NCBI GenBank assembly: GCA_964391865.1
Contig: CAYMNQ010000007.1
Span: 1 to 64,000 of the forward strand
Source: DASZQL01 sp964391865
Lineage (GTDB): Bacteria; Planctomycetota; Phycisphaerae; Phycisphaerales; UBA1924
DNA: 64,000 nucleotides
Direction: 5' to 3'
Shown here: piece after piece, positions 8,468-17,668 of the stretch
How the letters are laid out: each line of letters opens with the position of its first letter
Numbering within the stretch: the stretch's first letter is position 1
Made by a program: the position numbers and the translations under genes
Notes under the pieces: generated by a model
Database searches by the model: none
What the model was told of the DNA's origin: nothing
The model's input: the letters and a program-made list of their open reading frames with translations, nothing else

Positions 8468-9766
8468 TCACTGTGCCTTCGCGCCGATATCCCGCCGCCA
8501 CGTCTTGCCCTCGAAGCGGATGAGTTCCGCAGCCCGGTTCGCCAGTTCGCGTGCCTGCGTGAGCGTGTCGCCGGTCGCGACGACATTCAGCACGCGCCCG
8601 CCGCTGGTCACCAGTTGGCCACCCTCGCGCTTCGTGCCCGCATGGAATACGCGCACGCCCGGCAGCGCCTCGGCGTCCTCGATCCCGCCGATCGGCACGC
8701 CCGTTTTGTACGACCCCGGATACCCGCCCGACGCGAGCACCACGCACACCGCCGCGCGCGAATCCCACGACAGATCGACATGCTCGAGTTGCCCCGTCGC
8801 CGTCGCGTAGAGAATCTCGACGAGGTCGCCCGTCAGCCGCGGCAGCAGCACCTGGCATTCGGGGTCGCCGAAGCGGCAGTTGAACTCCAGCACCTTCGGC
8901 CCGCCGGGAGTCAGCATCAGCCCGGCGAAAATCACGCCGCGGTAGGTGATGTCGTCGCGGCGCAGCGCGTCGACCGTCGGCAGGAGGATTTCGTTCTGCA
9001 CGCGCGTGAGCAGCGCGTCGTCGATCAGGCTCGTGGGCGAGTAGGCGCCCATGCCGCCCGTGTTCGGCCCCGTGTCGTTCTCGCCCAGGCGCTTGTGGTC
9101 CTGCGCGGAGTCGAGGATGTAGATGCTCTTACCGTCGGTGAGCGCGAAGACCGAGACCTCCGGCCCTTTCAATCGCTCCTCGACGACGATCTCGCGCCCC
9201 GCATCGCCGAACTCGCGCTTCACCATGAACCGATCGACGGCGTCGAGCGCCTCCTGCAAACTCCCCGCAACGACCACGCCCTTCCCCGCCGCGAGCCCCG
9301 AGGTTTTCACCACCTGCGCTTCGTCGCGGGTTTCGAGATACGCCTTCGCCATCTCGGCGACGGTGAAGGATCGTGATTCGGCGGTCGGGATGAGCGCGCT
9401 GCGCATGAGCTGCTTCGCCCACGCTTTATCCGCTTCGAGCCGAGCGCCCTCGGCGGTCGGGCCGAAGACCGCGACCGTCTCGCTGGCGATCTTGTCCGCG
9501 ATCCCCGCGGCGAGAGGGTCCTCCGGGCCGACGACCACCAGCCGGATGTCGTGCTTCTCGATGAAGAACTGCAGCCGGTACGCCTCTTTCACGCTGAATT
9601 CGTGGTCGATCGACTTGGCGAGCGCCGCGATGCCGGGGTTCGCCGTGTGGGTGGCGTACAGCGTGCCGAGCCGGGCGGACTGCTTCAGCTTCCACGCGAG
9701 CGCGTGCTCGCGCCCGCCGCCGCCGATCAGAAGAACGTTGAGTTTTTGCGATGGGAGTTTGAGCAT
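8468..9766 (-). CDS. purD: Phosphoribosylamine-glycine ligase
   Basis: GARS, the second step of purine synthesis, joins glycine to phosphoribosylamine with ATP. The 432-residue protein has the N-terminal LLIGGGGREHALAWKL, the ATP-grasp stretch GLAAGKGVVVA and the family signature RFGDPECQVLLPRL. I chose the ATG at 9766 (MLKLPSQKLNVLLIGGGG); the 15 codons before it lack similarity. It stands alone, convergent with pcrA and not in a purine operon. Confidence 0.96.
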   Translation of the reverse strand: MLKLPSQKLNVLLIGGGGREHALAWKLKQSARLGTLYATHTANPGIAALAKSIDHEFSVKEAYRLQFFIEKHDIRLVVVGPEDPLAAGIADKIASETVAVFGPTAEGARLEADKAWAKQLMRSALIPTAESRSFTVAEMAKAYLETRDEAQVVKTSGLAAGKGVVVAGSLQEALDAVDRFMVKREFGDAGREIVVEERLKGPEVSVFALTDGKSIYILDSAQDHKRLGENDTGPNTGGMGAYSPTSLIDDALLTRVQNEILLPTVDALRRDDITYRGVIFAGLMLTPGGPKVLEFNCRFGDPECQVLLPRLTGDLVEILYATATGQLEHVDLSWDSRAAVCVVLASGGYPGSYKTGVPIGGIEDAEALPGVRVFHAGTKREGGQLVTSGGRVLNVVATGDTLTQARELANRAAELIRFEGKTWRRDIGAKAQ

Positions 9767-9827
9767 GGGGAGGAACGCTGAGGAGCGAAGATCGAGACCA
9801 GAGCACCCCAATGTAGGCGATGGCGGC

Positions 9828-10201
9828 TCAGCCCGCGTCGCTCATCGCCCGGAAGAAAGTCAGCGCGTTGCGGTCGAGGTCGTACAGGGCGAACTCGCGC
9901 GTTCCCCAGGGCGTGTCGCGGAGCGGCGCGTGGATGGCAACTCCCCGCGCGCGATACTCGGCGTCGAGCGCGTCAGGGTTCTCGACGCGGACTCTCAGCC
10001 GTGCGGCCGACATCTCGCACTCGTACTGGAACTGCATGTGAAGCCCAACACCGCCGCGGCGCATCGCGATGTAGTTCGTCGGGCCGAATCGTCCCTGAAC
10101 GAGAGCGAGAACCCAAGCTGCTCGACATAGAACCAGATCGCCGCCTCGGTGTCGCGCGTGCCGAGGATTGGATAGAGCTGCTGAAAGCTGGCGGTTGACA
10201 T
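9828..10201 (-). pseudogene. VOC (glyoxalase-like) protein broken by a frameshift
   Basis: The ATG at 10201 opens MSTASFQQLYPILGTRDTEA and then WFYVEQLGFSLSFRDD, a typical VOC-fold N-terminal half. Near 10090 the similarity moves to another frame (FGPTNYIAMRRGGVGLHMQF...WGTREFALYDLDRNALTFF), the C-terminal half of the same family. One missing base in GACGATTCGG explains this. The join restores a protein of about 125 residues, normal for bleomycin-resistance or glyoxalase-like proteins. It could be a recent pseudogene or a sequencing error. The substrate is unknown. Confidence 0.75.
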
Positions 10202-10220
10202 CGGACACTCCGCGGACCAT

Positions 10221-10262
10221 AAGGGTGACGGGATTCGAACCCGTACCCTCGAGGACCCAAGC
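10221..10262 (-). pseudogene. 3' fragment of a tRNA-Pro
   Basis: About 42 bases match the 3' half of the intact tRNA-Pro at 11168-11241: the anticodon loop TTGGGT, variable loop, T-arm GTTCGAATC and acceptor strand CACCCT. The T-stem differs at both strands in a compensating way (ACGGG/CCCGT), so it came from a functional tRNA, not a recent copy. No D-arm or 5' acceptor strand is present. Confidence 0.75.
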
Positions 10263-10268
10263 CGCACA

Positions 10269-11114
10269 TTATCGAGTGGCATGCCAATCGAACCAGACGC
10301 CGTGCGGCTGACTATCCGGCCTTCTGAAGTACGCCCGGCGTTCGGCGATGTAGACACACCGCGCTTGCTCAAACGACATCCACGGTCCTCGGATGTCCTC
10401 TCCCCAGGGGCCGGACGAGCCCGGCTCGAATCGGAACGAAACACCCCTGTGCGCGAGCGGATCGAGGCGCTTCGCGACGATTGGCGTCAGTCCCGGGACG
10501 CGCAGCTTCCCCCATGCCATGTTGCTCATCACGCGCCGACCGAGACGCGCGAGCCCGCTGGTGGTTGTCACCGGGAGAAAGTTGGTCTGCGGGACGAGCT
10601 TGAACCTGCGGTATCCCTTCTCATGAAGCAGTCGAAGCAGCGACAGGCTTTCCTCCTCGGTCGGCACGGATTCTCCCGCGCACTCCGACTCGAGCGAGAC
10701 ATACTTGGGCAGTGAGTCGGCAGTCAGTCCCTCGATACACAGCCGATCATGACCCTCGATATCGATCTTGAGATAGTGCGGCACACCGAACTCCGCAAGG
10801 ACGTCTTGAAACCGACGAGTCGGGATCTCTACCGCGTGATGCTTCATCCCGTTGCGTGATGCGATAGCGCGATCGAACGAACTCCACTCCGGCACTTCGG
10901 AAACCCAAAAGGTCAACGCACCGGCTGCTCGCGCAATACCGACATTCAGCAGGTTCAGGCGCCCGGCCGCGATCTCTTTGGAGAATCGAGACTTCGCCTG
11001 TTCGATCATCATCGGATTGGCGTCGATGGCGACGACGTCGTACCCGCGGAACAAATAGTACGCCGTATCACCACCGTCGAAGAGACCGACATCGTAAATC
11101 AGATCGTCACGCAT
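10269..11114 (-). CDS. FkbM-family methyltransferase
   Basis: This is a 281-residue protein with SAM-binding features: YDVGLFDGGDTAYYLF as motif I, VVAIDANP as the acidic motif II, and YLKIDIEGHD, the FkbM hallmark. The C-terminal part from about residue 190 is less conserved and may bind the acceptor, which cannot be read from sequence. Members O-methylate sugars or polyketide-like products. The gene is bracketed in direct orientation by a tRNA-Pro fragment (only 6 bases after its stop) and an intact tRNA-Pro (53 bases before its start). I infer that it may have entered at a tRNA site. No integrase lies nearby. Confidence 0.85.
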   Translation of the reverse strand: MRDDLIYDVGLFDGGDTAYYLFRGYDVVAIDANPMMIEQAKSRFSKEIAAGRLNLLNVGIARAAGALTFWVSEVPEWSSFDRAIASRNGMKHHAVEIPTRRFQDVLAEFGVPHYLKIDIEGHDRLCIEGLTADSLPKYVSLESECAGESVPTEEESLSLLRLLHEKGYRRFKLVPQTNFLPVTTTSGLARLGRRVMSNMAWGKLRVPGLTPIVAKRLDPLAHRGVSFRFEPGSSGPWGEDIRGPWMSFEQARCVYIAERRAYFRRPDSQPHGVWFDWHATR

Positions 11115-11167
11115 GCGCCGCGGCTCTCCGATCGTCGCTCACTGCACCCACCACATCGCGCTCCCAA

Positions 11168-11241
11168 TCAGGGTGACAGGATTCGAACCTGCGACCTCGA
11201 GGACCCAAACCCCGCGCTCTACCAAACTGAGCTACACCCTG
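11168..11241 (-). tRNA. tRNA-Pro (anticodon TGG)
   Basis: This folds as a full cloverleaf: acceptor CAGGGTG/CACCCTG, D-arm GCTC...GAGC, anticodon arm CGGGG-TTTGGGT-CCTCG, T-arm GCAGG-TTCGAAT-CCTGT, discriminator A. CCA is not encoded. The anticodon TGG reads proline codons. A TACACT -10-like box lies about 25 bases upstream. Confidence 0.95.
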
Positions 11242-11303
11242 AGAACAATTCCGTCGGAGTGTAGCCGCGAACGCCCCGGCCGAAGAATCCCTGCGAAACA
11301 GCC

Positions 11304-13469
11304 TCACGCCCCGCCCCGCACCGACTCCGCGGCGGGCCAGTAGAACCCGCGCACGTACTCCTCGACCATGCGGTGGGTCGAAAACGGTCGGCAGACCGTC
11401 CGCGTCGATTCCTTCATCATCCCCACCCACTTGCGCGGCACGCCGCGTGAGTCCCGCGCGTAGAACGTCGGCACGATCCGCCGCTCCAGCGTGTCGCAGA
11501 TCGACTGCGCGTCGAGCGCATCGCGTTTCGCGCGGCTCAGTCGCGCGACCTTTTCCACCGGCATCAGCGTCTCCGCGCCGATCGCCCAGCCGTTCTTCCC
11601 GTCGCGGCACACCTCGGCCCACCAGCCGTCGAGCACCGAGCAATTCAGCGCGCCGTTCAGCGGCCCCTTCATGCCGCTGGTGCCGCTCGCTTCCATCGGG
11701 CGCAGCGGGTTGTTCAGCCACACGTCGCAGCCGGCGGTGAGCAAGCGCCCAACATCCAGCCCGTAGTCCTCCAGAATCCACACGCGCCCGAGGAGCCCCG
11801 CGTCGCGCGTCATCCGCGCCACCTCGCGCACGTACTCATGCCCCGCGTCGTCCAGCGGGTGCGCCTTGCCCGAGAAGATGAACTGCACCGGGCGCGCCGC
11901 GTCGCTCACGATCCGGCGCAGCCGCTTGAGATCATGGAACAGCAGCGTGCCGCGCTTGTACAGCGCGAATCGGCGCGCGAAGCCGATCGTCAGCGCCCGA
12001 TCGCTGAACACCTCATCGAGCGCGGCGAGTTGTTCCTCGTCGCCCGAGTGGCGCACGATCTGCATCCTGAGATGCTCGCGCGCGCCGTGCACCATCCGAG
12101 CCCGCAGCCGCTCGCGCAAGCGCCAGAACTCCTCATCCGGCACGCTCGTGATCCGCGCCCACGGGTCATGCTCGGGACCGGCACCAACCCAGTTCGGCTT
12201 CAGGTGCTTCGCATAGAACGCTCGGGCGTCGTCGGCGATCCACGTCTCATGATGCACGCCGTTCGTCACCTGCCCGATTGAAATCGGCTGCGACTCCGGG
12301 CTTTCCAGCACGCGCCGCCACATCGAGCGCGACACCCCCGCGTGGATCTCCGAGACGCCGTTCGCACGCTCCGCCAGCTTCAGCGCTAGCACCGTCATGC
12401 AGAACCATTCCTTCGCATCACCGGGATTCTCACGCCCCAGCGCCAGGAACTCGCGCCGCGACAGCCCCATCTCCGCAGGCCAGTCCTTGAAATACTTCAT
12501 CAGCATCGGCGCGGGGAATCGGTCGTTCCCCTCCGGCACGGGCGTGTGCGTCGTGAACACGCTTGACGCCTTGACGTACGCCCGCGCCGCGTCGATGGGC
12601 CAACCCGAATCGACGAGCCGTCGCACGCGCTCCAGCGGCAGGAACGCCGCGTGACCCTCATTCATATGGAAGACGCTCGGCTCGATCCCGAGCGCGTCGA
12701 GCACCGCCAGCCCGCCGATGCCCAGCAGCATCTCCTGCTGGATGCGGTACTCCGGATCGCCGCCCGCGTAGAGATGGCGCGTGAGCGCGCGATCGGTCGG
12801 CGCGTTCGCCTCGATGTCCGTGTCCATCAAAAACAGCGGCACGCGCCCGACCTGGACGCGCCAGATACGGATCACCACCGAGCGACCCTGAATCTCGATC
12901 GTTGCGCGCCGACCCGTGTCCGTGATCGGCAGTTCATCGAAATCCACTTCTGGGTACCGCACGCCGATACGTTCGCCCTCGCGATCGTGCGCGATCTCCT
13001 GCCGGTAGTACCCGCAGCGCCACAGCACCCCCAGCGCGACGAGAGGCACGCCCAGGTCGCTCGCCGACTTTAGGTGATCGCCCGCGAGCACACCCAAGCC
13101 GCCCGCATAGAGCGGCATCGATTCGTGCAGCCCGTACTCCATGCAGAAGTACGCCGCCAGCAGCGGCGTGCCCTGCTTCGCCGACGCGCGGTCATACCAA
13201 GTGGTCGCGCCGTGATACGCCGCGCGCTCTTTCTCGACGCGCGCGAGCGCCGCGAGGAATACGTCATCGCGCGCCATCGACTCCCGCCGCGAATCCGGCA
13301 ACCGGTGCAGCGTGGCGATCGGGTTGTTCCGCGTCGCACCGAAGAGCGCCGGCTCGAGGCTCTCCATCAGCCGCTTCGCCCCGGCGTTCCACGTCCACCA
13401 GAGGTCGCGTGCCACCCGCTCCACGCGCTCGAACACATCCGCGGCTCCACTCACTCGGCGTTTCGGCAT
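11304..13469 (-). CDS. glgP: Alpha-glucan (glycogen) phosphorylase, short form
   Basis: The product releases glucose-1-phosphate from glycogen or maltodextrin. The 721-residue protein belongs to the shorter alpha-glucan phosphorylase family: the N-terminal RDLWWTWNAGAKRL segment, then YFCMEYGLHESMPLYAGGLG and LAGDHLKSASDLG. The cofactor region MEASGTSGMKGPLNGALN holds the pyridoxal phosphate lysine in SGMK. I chose the ATG at 13469 (MPKRRVSGAADVFERV). The 45 codons before it are arginine-rich and unconserved. It is divergent from the HD-GYP gene. No other glycogen genes are nearby. Confidence 0.93.
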   Translation of the reverse strand: MPKRRVSGAADVFERVERVARDLWWTWNAGAKRLMESLEPALFGATRNNPIATLHRLPDSRRESMARDDVFLAALARVEKERAAYHGATTWYDRASAKQGTPLLAAYFCMEYGLHESMPLYAGGLGVLAGDHLKSASDLGVPLVALGVLWRCGYYRQEIAHDREGERIGVRYPEVDFDELPITDTGRRATIEIQGRSVVIRIWRVQVGRVPLFLMDTDIEANAPTDRALTRHLYAGGDPEYRIQQEMLLGIGGLAVLDALGIEPSVFHMNEGHAAFLPLERVRRLVDSGWPIDAARAYVKASSVFTTHTPVPEGNDRFPAPMLMKYFKDWPAEMGLSRREFLALGRENPGDAKEWFCMTVLALKLAERANGVSEIHAGVSRSMWRRVLESPESQPISIGQVTNGVHHETWIADDARAFYAKHLKPNWVGAGPEHDPWARITSVPDEEFWRLRERLRARMVHGAREHLRMQIVRHSGDEEQLAALDEVFSDRALTIGFARRFALYKRGTLLFHDLKRLRRIVSDAARPVQFIFSGKAHPLDDAGHEYVREVARMTRDAGLLGRVWILEDYGLDVGRLLTAGCDVWLNNPLRPMEASGTSGMKGPLNGALNCSVLDGWWAEVCRDGKNGWAIGAETLMPVEKVARLSRAKRDALDAQSICDTLERRIVPTFYARDSRGVPRKWVGMMKESTRTVCRPFSTHRMVEEYVRGFYWPAAESVRGGA

Positions 13470-13657
13470 GGCGATGGTTCTCGGCCCAGGTGCGAGCCGG
13501 GACGATACCCGACCCGCGCCCGCAGCGCGTTCTGGGACCATCCCGCGACGTCGCTCCTTGAGATTCTCCCGCGCCGCGCCAAGAATGATCGCCCCACGCG
13601 ACATGCGGCTTGTGCCCGCCCCGCGGCGCGTGTAGCTTCGAGTGATCCCTTCGTCAT

Positions 13658-14908
13658 ATGCCGACGCTCATCAACCAGCCCGTGAAGATCGAACTCCGCG
13701 CGTCGGACCTCGGCGAGCAGTTCTCAACGCTGCTCGCGGTCTGCACGCGCCTCAGCCGCGACCGCCCGGTGGACCAGGTGCTCGTGGACGTGCTCGCCGA
13801 GACGCGCGGCTTGGTCGGCGCGGAAGCCGGCACGGTCTACACCGTCGACTCGCGCGGCTTGCGCTTCATCGCGTGCCAGAATGATGCCCGCTCGGACCTC
13901 GTCGTCGTGCCGCAGATCCGCGGGCCGATCTCGATCAATTCGTTCAAAGGGAAGATCATCCCGCTCGAAGGCCCGTCGCTCGCCGCGTATGTCGCGCGCA
14001 CCGGAACGCCGCTGCGCGTCGATGATGTCTACGCGCTCGACGACGCGGCCCCCTACCGCTTCGATCGCACCTACGACGAAGCTTCGAAGTACCGCACGGT
14101 CTCGCAGCTCGTCATCCCCCTCGCGGTGCACGAGGGCCCGGCGATCGGCGTGCTGCAGATGATCAACAAGCGCGTGCCGGGCGCCAGCGCCCCGGTCCCC
14201 TTCACCCAGCACGACCAGGCGATCGCCGCCGCCCTCGCGGCGATGGCCGCGATCGTGGTCCGCAACGCTCAGCTCCAGTCAGAGATCCACCGCCTGCACC
14301 TCGACACCATCTTCCGTCTCGCGAACGCCGCCGAGTTCCGCGACAGCGACACGGGCGCGCACATCCAGCGGGTCAGCCTCTATTGCGAGATGATCGCGCG
14401 CCAGATGGGCATGCCCACCGAGTGGTGCCAGCAGTTGCTCTTCGCGTCCCCCATGCACGATGTCGGCAAGCTCGGAGTTCCCGACGCCGTGCTGAACAAG
14501 CCCGGCGCGCTGACCGATGACGAGCGCGAACTCATGAAGCAGCACACGCTCATGGGCGCGAAGATCCTCCGCGGCTCGGAGAACGAAGTCCTCCAGATGG
14601 CCGAGCGCATCGCCATCTCTCATCACGAGAAATGGGACGGCAGCGGCTACCCACACGGCACCAAGCAGCTCGCCATCCCCCTCGAAGGGAGGATCGTCGC
14701 CGTCGCCGACGTGTACGACGCCCTCACCTCACGCCGCGTGTACAAAGCCGCGATGCCCAACGACGAAGCCTTTGCGATCGTTCTCAAGGGCCGCGGCATG
14801 CACTTCGACCCCGAGGTTGTCGACGCTTTCATGTCCTCACGCCCCGCGATCGAGGACATCCAAGAGATGTACGGCGGCGAAGCCGCACTCCTGCACGACT
14901 CGCGATGA
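13658..14908 (+). CDS. GAF-HD-GYP protein, probable cyclic di-GMP phosphodiesterase
   Basis: This is a 416-residue cytoplasmic signalling protein. An N-terminal GAF domain (about 22-203) probably senses a small ligand. An HD-GYP domain (about 213-400) follows, with the metal-binding HD in MHDVGKLG (267-268), HHE at 322-324 and the diagnostic GYP in DGSGYPHG (330-332). HD-GYP enzymes hydrolyse cyclic di-GMP. All expected catalytic residues appear present. No transmembrane or receiver domain is seen. It is a single gene, divergent from glgP, with a promoter-like TTGTGC-N17-TAGCTT about 40 bases upstream. Confidence 0.92.
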   Translation: MPTLINQPVKIELRASDLGEQFSTLLAVCTRLSRDRPVDQVLVDVLAETRGLVGAEAGTVYTVDSRGLRFIACQNDARSDLVVVPQIRGPISINSFKGKIIPLEGPSLAAYVARTGTPLRVDDVYALDDAAPYRFDRTYDEASKYRTVSQLVIPLAVHEGPAIGVLQMINKRVPGASAPVPFTQHDQAIAAALAAMAAIVVRNAQLQSEIHRLHLDTIFRLANAAEFRDSDTGAHIQRVSLYCEMIARQMGMPTEWCQQLLFASPMHDVGKLGVPDAVLNKPGALTDDERELMKQHTLMGAKILRGSENEVLQMAERIAISHHEKWDGSGYPHGTKQLAIPLEGRIVAVADVYDALTSRRVYKAAMPNDEAFAIVLKGRGMHFDPEVVDAFMSSRPAIEDIQEMYGGEAALLHDSR

Positions 14909-15133
14909 GTATTCAGTCCCGTGCATGAATATCGCGGACCACCGGCTCAACCCCCGCGAAACACTCGAGTCCATCACCGCTCCGGGCCGACAAACTCCCG
15001 CCGAGCGCCTACCATACGGCGCAGTCACGGCCGGTCGTCGCGGGGACGCCGGCTTGACGGGATTTCCGCCGCACGACTCGTGTCCGGGTGATCACGCCGC
15101 AATGCTGATCGCTCAGGGAGTGGGCCTTTCCGC

Positions 15134-17668
15134 ATGAGCAACGCAACCGCCGACTCAACCGCCGCGAGCACTGGTTTCAACCCGGTCCGCGCGCTGCTCA
15201 ACCTGTTCAGCTCCGTCCGATTCGGCATCACGCTGCTCGTGATCCTGTTCGTCTATTGCTCGCTCGGGTCAGCGGGCATCCTCTACCCCGTCTCGTGGAA
15301 CATCTTCGACTCGGGCAACTGGCGTCACGAATTCATCCGCACCTGGCGCGCGTTCGAACTCACCGAGTTCGAGTGGTTCCACACATGGTTCTTCGACGCG
15401 GTGATTTTCCTCATCGCCGCGAATATCTTCGTCACGACAATCCGCCGCATCCCGCTCACCATCCTCAGCGCCGGCGTGTGGTGCATCCACTCCGGGATCA
15501 TCATTCTGTGCATCGGCAGCGTGATCTACTTCGGAACGAAGGTCGAGGGCGATACCCCCGTCATCCGGCGCGCCGTCACCATCAACTTCCCGGGCCAGCC
15601 GCCCGTCTCGATGCCCGCGATGCCCGGCGCATCGGCGAGCGTCCGCACGCCCGAGGGCGACTTCACATTCGAAGTCTCGCAGGTCCAGCCTGATTGGCCC
15701 ATCATCACCGAGCCGGACAAGGGCAAGACGGCGTACAGCGTGAACGTCCTCATCCGCTCGCCCGAGCGGCAGTTCATCCGCCAGCTCCTCGCGGGCTACC
15801 CGAAGTACACCGAGGACATCATCCCGGGCGTCGGGCGCGCCGTAAAGAACCCCGACTTCCTGAAACCGATCATCGACGAGCGCTTCACGCTCGCGCTCGA
15901 AGCCCTCCCGCAGGACACGTTCTGGGTCACGGGCACGAACGCGCTCTATGCGCGCGACGCCGGCACGCGTGCGTGGGTCGAGCGCCCCATCAAGGGCATC
16001 CCGAAGTACAACGACTACGTCGCGTCGCCGGGCGATGTGATTGCGGCGGGAGAATCGGCGATCGTCTCCCCGCTGAACATAGCGGTCCCGGCATCGAGCG
16101 CGCCGAACGATCCGCTCGCCGGCGCACAGGTCCGCATCACCGGCTATCTGCGTTACGCCGACCTGCGCGCCGAGTTCACGGGCGGCTCGAAGACGTTCAA
16201 TCCCCTCGTCGATTTCACGCTCACCACAGCGCAGGGCACCACCGCCGACGGGCGCGTCGTCGCGGACGACCCCGAGCTCCGCTCCGGGTTCCGGGGCGAG
16301 GTCGAGATCACCGCCGTCGGCAGCGAAGCCGAAGCCGCCGCCCTCGCGACGCCCTCGCCCAACAAGCTCGTGATCCGCGTGCCGAAGATCAGCGACGAAT
16401 TCCCGGGCGGGCAGGTGAACTCAGAGTTCACGAAGGCCGAAGTCCGCGCGGCGCAACAAAGCCCTCCGCCCGCCGATGTGCCGAGCGATTCGCCCAGCCT
16501 GATGCGCGCCGGCGCCGAGTTCACGCCCATCCCCGGCTCGCCCTTCTCATTCCGCGTGCGCGACGTCGTCGACCGGCTGCCGCTGCAGACGGGCGAATCG
16601 GTCGCGCTCGCGGTGGTGGAGTTCAAAACCCCCGAGAAGACGTTCCAGCGCTGGGTCTTCGCCGACTCGACGCGCAATCGCGACATGCCCGTCTCCACCG
16701 ACTCCGAAGACGGCGACCCGCACACCACCCGCGAAGCCGACCCGCGGATCGTCACGGAGTACGAGCCCAAGCCGCGCCCCACGCTGATGCTCGTCGCGGT
16801 GCGCGAGACCGGCAAGCTCTACTCGATCACCGAGGACGCGATGGGCGCGCTCGCGCGACACGAGATGGGCGTGGGCAAGAGCGAGCAGATCCGCGAGGAA
16901 CTGCGCCTCACGGTGACGAACTACATCACCGACGCGCGCCAGGTGCTCAAGCCCGTCATCATCCCGCGCCAGCAGCGCGACAAGGACATCGACACCGCGC
17001 AGCTCGCCAGCCTCTACCAGCTCGAGATCACCGAGAACGGCGAGTCGCAATCGCTCTGGCTCCCCTTCCATGCGTACGCCGTCGAGGACGTGTCGCTCGC
17101 CGACGTGAACATGGGGCGCTTCGCGCCGCTGCCGATCGAACTGCCCTCGGGCCGGCGCGTCGAAGTGATGATGTCGCGCGAGCGCCGCCCGCTGCCCGCG
17201 CCCGTCATCCTCAACGACTTCATCCTCACCAGCCACGTGGGCGGCTACACGGGCACCGTCTCCTCCATCCGCGACTGGACCAGCGTTGTCAGCTTCAAAG
17301 CCGAGTCGGGCCTGACCGAGCCGACCACCGTCAGCACCAACGCTCCGGCGTCGCATGACGGGCTGTGGTTCTTTCAGAAAACATGGGACCCCCAAGGGCT
17401 CCGCTTCACGGGGCTTGGTGTCGGCAACCGCGAGGGCGTGTACACGCAGCTCGCGGGCTGCTGCATTTCAGTCGTGGGAATGCTCTACGCGTTCTACGTG
17501 AAACCGATCATCCGCCGACGGCGCATCCAGCGCGTGCACGAGCAGGTCGCCCGCGACCGCGCCGCACGCGACACCGCCGCCGATCAAGAACTCCCGCACA
17601 TCAACGGCAGCACCGACCCCGTCACCACCGCGTCACGCATCCAACACGCCGAGGAGGCGCGATCATGA
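15134..17668 (+). CDS. resB: Cytochrome c biogenesis protein ResB (CcsB)
   Basis: This is the membrane half of the system II haem delivery complex that attaches haem to c-type cytochromes outside the cytoplasmic membrane. The 844 residues contain three N-terminal membrane segments (FGITLLVILFVYC; FFDAVIFLIAANIF; CIHSGIIILCIGSVIYFG), a very long extracytoplasmic domain (about 145-770) and a last membrane segment CCISVVGMLYAFYV. The order and size fit ResB. The stop overlaps the ccsA start (ATGA), so the two are translationally coupled. Confidence 0.93.
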   Translation: MSNATADSTAASTGFNPVRALLNLFSSVRFGITLLVILFVYCSLGSAGILYPVSWNIFDSGNWRHEFIRTWRAFELTEFEWFHTWFFDAVIFLIAANIFVTTIRRIPLTILSAGVWCIHSGIIILCIGSVIYFGTKVEGDTPVIRRAVTINFPGQPPVSMPAMPGASASVRTPEGDFTFEVSQVQPDWPIITEPDKGKTAYSVNVLIRSPERQFIRQLLAGYPKYTEDIIPGVGRAVKNPDFLKPIIDERFTLALEALPQDTFWVTGTNALYARDAGTRAWVERPIKGIPKYNDYVASPGDVIAAGESAIVSPLNIAVPASSAPNDPLAGAQVRITGYLRYADLRAEFTGGSKTFNPLVDFTLTTAQGTTADGRVVADDPELRSGFRGEVEITAVGSEAEAAALATPSPNKLVIRVPKISDEFPGGQVNSEFTKAEVRAAQQSPPPADVPSDSPSLMRAGAEFTPIPGSPFSFRVRDVVDRLPLQTGESVALAVVEFKTPEKTFQRWVFADSTRNRDMPVSTDSEDGDPHTTREADPRIVTEYEPKPRPTLMLVAVRETGKLYSITEDAMGALARHEMGVGKSEQIREELRLTVTNYITDARQVLKPVIIPRQQRDKDIDTAQLASLYQLEITENGESQSLWLPFHAYAVEDVSLADVNMGRFAPLPIELPSGRRVEVMMSRERRPLPAPVILNDFILTSHVGGYTGTVSSIRDWTSVVSFKAESGLTEPTTVSTNAPASHDGLWFFQKTWDPQGLRFTGLGVGNREGVYTQLAGCCISVVGMLYAFYVKPIIRRRRIQRVHEQVARDRAARDTAADQELPHINGSTDPVTTASRIQHAEEARS

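Noticed and set aside
8045..9376. 443-residue plus-strand frame across the gap and purD
   Set aside because: Most of it is the antisense of purD. The part in the gap has no conserved content.
10221..10262. A second complete tRNA gene
   Set aside because: There is no D-arm or 5' acceptor strand, so it is listed as a fragment.
15694..17358. 554-residue frame inside resB
   Set aside because: It is a +1-frame shadow of resB with an extreme Arg/His/Pro bias.
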